Shown: one piece after another, positions 59,150-64,000 of the stretch | Numbering within the stretch: position 1 is the stretch's first letter | Layout: every line of letters begins with the position of its first letter | Source: Microbacterium sp. | GTDB lineage: Bacteria; Actinomycetota; Actinomycetes; Actinomycetales; Microbacteriaceae | NCBI RefSeq assembly: GCF_031180975.1 | Contig: NZ_JAPSLI010000005.1 | Span: 62,001-126,000 of the forward strand | Length of the DNA: 64,000 nucleotides | Direction of reading: 5' to 3' | Program-made: the position numbers and the translations under genes | Notes under the pieces: generated by a model | The model's input: the letters and a program-made list of their open reading frames with translations, nothing else | Told to the model about the DNA's origin: nothing | Databases searched by the model: none

Positions 59150-60358
59150 GTGACTCCCTCGAACATCTCGAGGGGGGCGGCGATGAGGGCGCTCCTCTCC
59201 CTCGCCATCGGCAGCTTCGGCATCGGCATGACCGAGTTCGTCATGATGGGCCTGCTGCCGGACATCGCCCGCGATCTGCTTCCCCACGTCTGGATGCGCA
59301 GCCAGGAGCACGCGATCGGCCAGGCCGGCATCCTGATCTCCATGTACGCGCTCGGCGTGGTCATCGGTGCACCCACCATCGCCGGCGCTGTCGCCCGCTT
59401 CCCGCGGCACCGGGTGATGATCGGCCTCGCGGTCGCGCTCACAGTCTTCAACGCCCTCGCGGTCGTGCTGCCCACCTTCGAGCTCGTCGCGGCGGCGAGG
59501 CTGCTGGCCGGCCTGCCGCACGGCGCCTACTTCGGCATCGGCGCGCTCGTCGCGGCCGACGTGCTCGGCCCCGGTCGGCGCGCCCAGGGGGTCGCTTTCA
59601 TCCTCACCGGGCTCACCATCGCGAACGTCGTCGGCGTGCCCCTCGGCACGTTCCTCGGCCAGGTGTGGGGGTGGCGGTCGGCGTTCGTCGTCGTCACCGC
59701 CGTGTTCGCCCTCGCCGCCGTGAGCATCGGCTTCTTCGTGCCCGAGCACGCCGGCGACCCCGGACGCACCCTGCGCTCCGAGCTGAGCGTGTTCCGCGAA
59801 CCTCAGGTGTGGCTGACGCTCGGCATCGGGGCGATCGGCTTCGGCGGCTTCTTCGCCGTGTACAGCTACATCGCCCCGCTGATCACGGAGGTTGCCGGTG
59901 CCCCGGCGTGGGCGGTCCCGCTCACCCTCGTGCTGGTCGGGGTGGGCATGACCGCCGGCAACCTCGCCGGGGGGTTCCTCGCCGACCGCGACCTGCGCCG
60001 CACCCTGCTGCTCGGGCTCGCCGCGCTCGCCGCCGTGCTCGTGCTGTTGGCCGTGCTGTCGTTCTCGATCGTGCTGGTCGTCGCCCTCGCCATGGTCGTC
60101 GGCGCGGTCTCCTCGATCCTCAGCCCCGCGATCCAGACCCGTCTGATGGACGTCGCCGGCGAAAACCAGTCGATCGCCGCGGCGCTGAACCATTCCGCAC
60201 TGAACATCGGCAACAGCCTGGGGGCGTTCCTCGGCGGGGCTGCCATCTCCCTCGGATTCGGCTACGCCGCACCCGAGTGGGTGGGCGCGGCGCTGGCGCT
60301 GCTCGGGCTCGGAATCGCAGTCGTCGCGCTCCGCGTCGAGCGCAGGGCGGCGGTCTGA
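59150..60358 (+). CDS. MFS drug/sugar efflux transporter (DHA1, AraJ/Cmx type)
   Basis: 402 residues with 12 membrane helices. SFGIGMTEFVMMGLLPDIARDL in helix 1, the GxxxxxxR-type loop GPGRRAQGVAFILTG, and LARLLAGLPHGAYFGIGA-like ARLLAGLPHGAYFGIG are typical of AraJ/Cmx DHA1 members that export sugars, chloramphenicol or other small molecules. Substrate not assignable. GTG 59150 follows TAGAAT by exactly six bases with no Shine-Dalgarno, so it is a predicted leaderless message separate from the upstream operon. Confidence 0.85.
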   Translation: MTPSNISRGAAMRALLSLAIGSFGIGMTEFVMMGLLPDIARDLLPHVWMRSQEHAIGQAGILISMYALGVVIGAPTIAGAVARFPRHRVMIGLAVALTVFNALAVVLPTFELVAAARLLAGLPHGAYFGIGALVAADVLGPGRRAQGVAFILTGLTIANVVGVPLGTFLGQVWGWRSAFVVVTAVFALAAVSIGFFVPEHAGDPGRTLRSELSVFREPQVWLTLGIGAIGFGGFFAVYSYIAPLITEVAGAPAWAVPLTLVLVGVGMTAGNLAGGFLADRDLRRTLLLGLAALAAVLVLLAVLSFSIVLVVALAMVVGAVSSILSPAIQTRLMDVAGENQSIAAALNHSALNIGNSLGAFLGGAAISLGFGYAAPEWVGAALALLGLGIAVVALRVERRAAV

Positions 60359-60378
60359 GCGCAGGTTAGAGTTCCGTC

Positions 60379-61023
60379 ATGGATGCCACGCTGCGGGTCG
60401 CCGGGACCGCGGTGGTGCTGCGCGACGGCGTCGACGGTCTCGAAACGCTGCTGCTGCGCCGCCCGGAGACAGGATCATTCGCGGGCGCCTGGGTGTTCCC
60501 CGGCGGAGCGGTGGAGTCGGGCGACATCCTGGAGGGGGAGACCGAGACCGACGCCGCTCGCCGCGCCGCGGTGCGCGAGACGGCCGAGGAAGCCGGCCTT
60601 CGCGTACGCGACCTCCAGCCGGTGTCGTGCTGGACGCCGCCCGTGGACGCTCCGCGGCGCTATCGCACCTGGTTCTTCCTGGCCCGAAGCGCCGAGGACG
60701 AACTGGTGCTCAACCCGGCGGAGGTGACGGACGCGGTGTGGGTGACCCCGGCCGGTGCGTTCGACCGTCATGCCGCCGGTTCGCTCGTGCTGTTCCCGCC
60801 CACCTGGGTGACCCTGCACGGACTGCTGCCGCATCGCACGGTCGACGAGGCGTACGCCGCGGCCGGCACGGTGCAGCAGTTCGTGACGCACTCCCGCGTC
60901 ACCCCTTCCGGCCGATTGCTCACCTGGGCAGGCGACGAGGAGCATCCGCACGAGCCCGGAGCCCCCGGCGCCCGACATCGTCTGACCGCCGGACCGCCGC
61001 CGTGGCGGTACGAGCGCGGTTGA
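60379..61023 (+). CDS. NUDIX hydrolase (NUDT19-like)
   Basis: 214 residues. The Nudix box appears as VFPGGAVESGDILEGE followed by RETAEEAGL, with an insertion between the halves as in the NUDT19/RP2 group. A C-terminal region with FPPTWVTLHGLLPHRTVDEA fits that group, whose members act on CoA-type or nucleotide pyrophosphates. Substrate is inferred only. ATG 60379 follows TAGAGT by six bases without a Shine-Dalgarno. It is convergent to metX. Confidence 0.85.
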   Translation: MDATLRVAGTAVVLRDGVDGLETLLLRRPETGSFAGAWVFPGGAVESGDILEGETETDAARRAAVRETAEEAGLRVRDLQPVSCWTPPVDAPRRYRTWFFLARSAEDELVLNPAEVTDAVWVTPAGAFDRHAAGSLVLFPPTWVTLHGLLPHRTVDEAYAAAGTVQQFVTHSRVTPSGRLLTWAGDEEHPHEPGAPGARHRLTAGPPPWRYERG

Positions 61024-61038
61024 ATCGGCTCGGCCGCG

Positions 61039-62244
61039 TCAGGTCTCGAGCAGGCGCCGGAGGTGGGCGCCGACGGCATCCGTCTCGATGAGGAAGCCGT
61101 CGTGCCCGAAATCGCTGGTGAGCACGACCGCCTCGTCGTCGATGAGATTCGGGATGCTGCGCGCGATGCGCTGCTGCCCGTCCACCGGGAACAGCCGGTC
61201 GGTGTCGATGCCGAGCACCAGCGTTCTGGCCGTGACCGCGTGCAGCGCTTCCTCGACGCCGCCGCGATCGCGACCCACGTCGTGGGAGTTCATGGCCTCG
61301 ACCACCGTGATGTAGCTGTTCGCGTCGAAGCGGCGCGTGAACTTGTTGCCGTGGAAGTCCAAGTAGGACTCGACCGCGAAGCGTCCTCCACGGCCGAGCG
61401 GCGAGACGCCCGACTGCCAGGAGCGCTGGAAGCGCTGGTTCAGCTCGATGGGGCTGCGGTAGTTCAGCAGCGCCATCCGACGCGCCAGCGCGAGACCGCG
61501 GTGCGGGCCTTCGCCGAGGCCTGCGTCGTAGTACTCGCCGCCGGCGAACCGCGGGTCCATCCGCACGGTCTCCAGCTGCACGAAGTTCAGCGCCAGCTGG
61601 TCGGCGGTGGTCACCGGCGGAGAGGACAGCACCGCGAGGCGCTCGACACGCTCGGGTTGCATGATCGCCCACTCCAGGGCGTGCATGCCACCCATCGAGC
61701 CGCCGATCACGGCCGCCCACCGTTCGATGCCGAGCCGATCGGCGAGCATCACCTGCGCGGCGACCTGGTCGCGGATGGTGAGGTAAGGGAAGCGGGAGGC
61801 CCACTCCCGCCCGTCGGGCGCGATGCTGGCAGGTCCCGTCGACCCCTGGCATCCGCCCAACATGTTCGGCGCGATGACGAACCAGCGGTCGGTGTCGATG
61901 GCAGCGCCGGGGCCGACCACGTCGTCCCACCAGCCGGCCGTGGGGTGACCGGCCCCGGCCTCGCCGCGCACGTGGCTGTCGCCGGTCAGCGCGTGGAGGA
62001 CCAGCACGGCGTTGTCCCGCGTCTCGTTCAGGGTGCCCCACGACTCCCACGCCAGCCGCACACCGGGCAGTTCCGCGCCGTTCTCGGTGCGGAATGCTCC
62101 GATCGAGGTGAACTGCCGGTCGCCGGGGGGATCGCCGTCCCGCCAGGCTCCGGTCGACGGCGGCCGGGCGCGGAGCAGGCGGACGTCCGCCTCCGTCACC
62201 GGTGCCGACGGCACCGTGTCTTCGGAGGTCGTCTGCCAGTCCAT
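61039..62244 (-). CDS. metX: Homoserine O-acetyltransferase
   Basis: 401 residues, alpha/beta hydrolase fold. The nucleophile elbow GGSMGGMHALEWAIMQP (Ser near residue 155) and the catalytic Asp (IDTDRLFPVDGQ) and His (FGHDGFLIETD) are present, with the family NMLGGCQGSTGP. It makes O-acetylhomoserine from homoserine and acetyl-CoA, the first committed step of methionine synthesis. ATG 62244 abuts GGAGGA and follows GAGAAT by six bases, so the message may be leaderless. The neighbouring metY uses its product. Confidence 0.95.
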   Translation of the reverse strand: MDWQTTSEDTVPSAPVTEADVRLLRARPPSTGAWRDGDPPGDRQFTSIGAFRTENGAELPGVRLAWESWGTLNETRDNAVLVLHALTGDSHVRGEAGAGHPTAGWWDDVVGPGAAIDTDRWFVIAPNMLGGCQGSTGPASIAPDGREWASRFPYLTIRDQVAAQVMLADRLGIERWAAVIGGSMGGMHALEWAIMQPERVERLAVLSSPPVTTADQLALNFVQLETVRMDPRFAGGEYYDAGLGEGPHRGLALARRMALLNYRSPIELNQRFQRSWQSGVSPLGRGGRFAVESYLDFHGNKFTRRFDANSYITVVEAMNSHDVGRDRGGVEEALHAVTARTLVLGIDTDRLFPVDGQQRIARSIPNLIDDEAVVLTSDFGHDGFLIETDAVGAHLRRLLET

Positions 62245-62327
62245 TCCTCCATTCTCGCCTGCCCGGTGGGACGGCGTCCGTAGGTTACGCATCGCGCGTG
62301 CGGCAGGTCGCTGTGCGGGCGGCCGGG

Positions 62328-62577
62328 GTCACATGTGTGCGCCAGTTTGTGGCATCCGCGCCATTGATCGATGTAGCGGATGCTGGATTCTGGCGCGGAC
62401 GTGGTGCGCAACCGGGTCGGATGCTGGATTCTGGCGCGCACGCGGTGCGCAACCGGGTCGGATGCTGGAATCTGGCGCGGACGTGGTTCGCGACCCCGGT
62501 AGCGGATGCTGGATTCTGCCGCGCACGCGGTGCGCGACCGGACCGAATGCCAGCAGTCGGCGCGCACGCGGGAAACG
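62328..62577 (+). repeat. Composite repeat element, copy C (longest)
   Basis: Same head as copies A and B (GTCAC at 62328, GCATCCGC 62352-62359, GCGGATGC 62376-62383). Tail units start at 62378, 62419, 62460 and 62504, with lengths of 41, 41, 44 and 41 bases, and are very similar (GGATGCTGGATTCTGGCGCG...GTGCGC). A degenerate fifth unit follows at 62545-62577. It fills the metX-metY gap. Period 41 is not a multiple of 3, so it is not coding. Confidence 0.85.
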
Positions 62578-62620
62578 CGGAATGCCCCGGACCGCGCTGA
62601 ACGAGGTCCGGGGCATTCCG
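62578..62620. terminator. Terminator of metY
   Basis: CGGAATGCCCCGGACC at 62578-62593 pairs perfectly with 62605-62620 (16 bp, 11-base loop), 11 bases past the metY stop on the minus strand. It borders repeat copy C. Confidence 0.85.
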
Positions 62621-62630
62621 TCGAGAAGGG

Positions 62631-63953
62631 TCAGGCGCGGGCGGCCTCAGCGACGCGGCGAGCTGCGGCGAGCGCGTTCTCCAGGTCGGCCTTGAGGTCC
62701 TCCACGTTCTCCAGGCCCACCGAGAGGCGCACCAGACCGGGCGTGACACCGGCGGAGAGCTGCTGCTCCGGGGTGAGCTGCGAGTGGGTGGTGGATGCCG
62801 GGTGGATGACCAGCGAGCGGACGTCGCCGATGTTCGCGAGGTGGCTGAACAGCGACAGGTTGTTGACGAACTCGCGTCCGGCGTCCACGCCGCCCTTCAG
62901 CTCGAACGACAGCACCGCGCCGACGCCCTTGGGAGCGTACTTGTTGGCGTTGGCGTACCACGGCGACGACGGCAGGCCCGAGTAGTTCACGGTGGCGACG
63001 TCCTCGTGGCTGTCGAGCCACTCGGCGATCTCCTGGGCGTTCTGCACGTGGCGCTCGACGCGCAGCGACAGGGTCTCGACGCCCTGGATCAGGTTCCACG
63101 CGCTCTGCGGCGCGATGGCCGAACCCAGGTCGCGCAGCAGCTGCACGCGCGCCTTGATGATGTAGGCGAGTCCGTCGCCGACCGCGGCGGTGTAGCTGGC
63201 GCCGTGGTAGGAGGGGTCCGGCTCGGTGAGGCCGGGGAACTTGTCCACGTTCTTCGACCACTCGAAGCTGCCGCCGTCGATGATGGCGCCGCCGATGGTG
63301 GTGCCGTGGCCGCCGAGGAACTTGGTGACCGAGTGGACGACGATGTCGGCGCCGTGCTCGAACGGACGGATGAGGTACGGCGTGGCGATCGTGTTGTCGA
63401 CGATCAGCGGCAGGCCGTTCTCGTGCGCGATGTCGGCGACGGTGCGGATGTCGAGGATGTTGATCTTCGGGTTGCCGACGGTCTCGGCGAAGAACAGCTT
63501 CGTGTTCGGACGCACCGCGCCACGCCACTCCTCGGGGTCGTCCTGGTTCTCGACGAACGTGACCTCGACGCCGAGCTTGGCGAGGGTGTACTTGAACAGG
63601 TTGTAGGTGCCGCCGTAGATCGAGCTCGACGAGACGATGTGGTCGCCGGCCTGCGCGATGTTCAGCACCGCGAAGGTCGCCGCGGCCTGCCCGCTGGCGA
63701 GGACCAGCGCACCGGTGCCGCCCTCCAGCGCCGCGAGGCGCTGCTCGAGCACGTCCTGCGTGGGGTTCTGGATGCGGGTGTAGATGTTGCCGAACTCGGC
63801 CAGCGCGAACAGGTTCGCGGCGTGGTCGGCGTTGTCGAACACGTACGAGGTGGTCTGGTAGATCGGCGTGGCGCGCGACTTGGTCACCGGGTCGGGGGCG
63901 GCGCCGGAGTGGATCTGCTTGGTCTCGAAGCGCCAGTTCTCGGGTGCGGGCAT
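62631..63953 (-). CDS. metY: O-acetylhomoserine sulfhydrylase
   Basis: 440 residues, Cys/Met metabolism PLP family. RATPIYQTTSYVFDNADHAANLF, GTGALVLASGQAAATFAVLN, PKINILDIRTVADIAHENGLPLIVDNTIATPYLIRP and the PLP lysine in DIVVHSVTKFLGGHGTTIGG near residue 210 identify it. It adds sulfide to O-acetylhomoserine to give homocysteine, so with MetX it forms the direct sulfhydrylation branch. GGAGAAGAC precedes ATG 63953. It has its own terminator; the 47 bases upstream to the window edge are its leader. Confidence 0.94.
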   Translation of the reverse strand: MPAPENWRFETKQIHSGAAPDPVTKSRATPIYQTTSYVFDNADHAANLFALAEFGNIYTRIQNPTQDVLEQRLAALEGGTGALVLASGQAAATFAVLNIAQAGDHIVSSSSIYGGTYNLFKYTLAKLGVEVTFVENQDDPEEWRGAVRPNTKLFFAETVGNPKINILDIRTVADIAHENGLPLIVDNTIATPYLIRPFEHGADIVVHSVTKFLGGHGTTIGGAIIDGGSFEWSKNVDKFPGLTEPDPSYHGASYTAAVGDGLAYIIKARVQLLRDLGSAIAPQSAWNLIQGVETLSLRVERHVQNAQEIAEWLDSHEDVATVNYSGLPSSPWYANANKYAPKGVGAVLSFELKGGVDAGREFVNNLSLFSHLANIGDVRSLVIHPASTTHSQLTPEQQLSAGVTPGLVRLSVGLENVEDLKADLENALAAARRVAEAARA

Positions 63954-64000
63954 GTCTTCTCCAGTTCGAAGGCGGAGCGGGTGGAGGTGGTCGTCGCGGC

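Noticed and set aside
62378..62577. Possible CRISPR array
   Set aside because: The units are nearly identical tandem 41-44-base repeats with no unique spacers and no cas genes nearby.

Overview
The window is about 70% GC and nearly fully coding on both strands. It looks like the chromosome of a high-GC Gram-positive actinobacterium, most likely a Microbacteriaceae member close to Microbacterium. Actinobacterial markers support this: MtrA-MtrB-LpqB, WhiB1, PdtaS, the SigH/RsrA pair, multifunctional Kgd, GuaB1 and the DUF3499, DUF5719 and Rv3235 families. The genus is an inference from protein style and gene order. I saw no rRNA, tRNA, CRISPR array, prophage or recognisable IS element.

Layout. 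Positions 1-4.4 kb hold a truncated membrane glycosyltransferase, DUF5719, a small metallopeptidase-family protein and DUF3499. Positions 4.5-14.8 kb carry the RDD/SpoIIM pair and a MoxR-DUF58-DUF4350-DUF4129 membrane operon, separated by aquaporin, catalase and a Fur-type regulator. Positions 14.9-25.8 kb carry mtrA-mtrB-lpqB, comF, hpf, a coiled-coil protein, a PadR regulator and secA. Positions 25.8-33.8 kb are the main accessory locus: DUF2877, ankyrin-repeat protein, FdrA, DUF1116 and an NCS2-like permease on the minus strand, with carbamate kinase and a GntR regulator divergent on the plus strand. Positions 33.8-46 kb hold an aminotransferase, a ParA/SAF pair, pdtaS, whiB1, bcp, rsgA, aroA, sigH-rsrA and an Eis-like acetyltransferase. 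Positions 46-64 kb hold kgd, guaB1, a repeat-flanked AbiEi-like gene, two CNNM transporters behind a proline-rich leader ORF, an old yellow enzyme, nnrD, several transport and unknown genes, and metX/metY.

How genes work together. MtrAB-LpqB couples envelope sensing to transcription. SigH-RsrA is a thiol-redox switch, with a sigma-H-type promoter and two candidate start sites. The Fur-type regulator probably controls itself and the overlapping catalase. MetX and MetY form adjacent steps of direct sulfhydrylation to homocysteine. The FdrA/DUF1116/DUF2877/carbamate kinase set resembles E. coli AllFGHK, which releases ammonia, CO2 and ATP from a carbamoylated compound. Here it has a private permease, an ankyrin protein and three evenly spaced operator-like boxes in the divergent promoter.

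Beyond genes. Many start codons sit 5-9 bases after a TANNNT-like -10 box with no usable Shine-Dalgarno, which suggests leaderless mRNAs. Three copies of an undescribed composite repeat (hairpin head plus 41-base tail units) lie in the last 13 kb. Three other long intergenic palindromes are present. The 7-mer GGATGCC/GGCATCC occurs more than 70 times by eye, several-fold above composition expectation.
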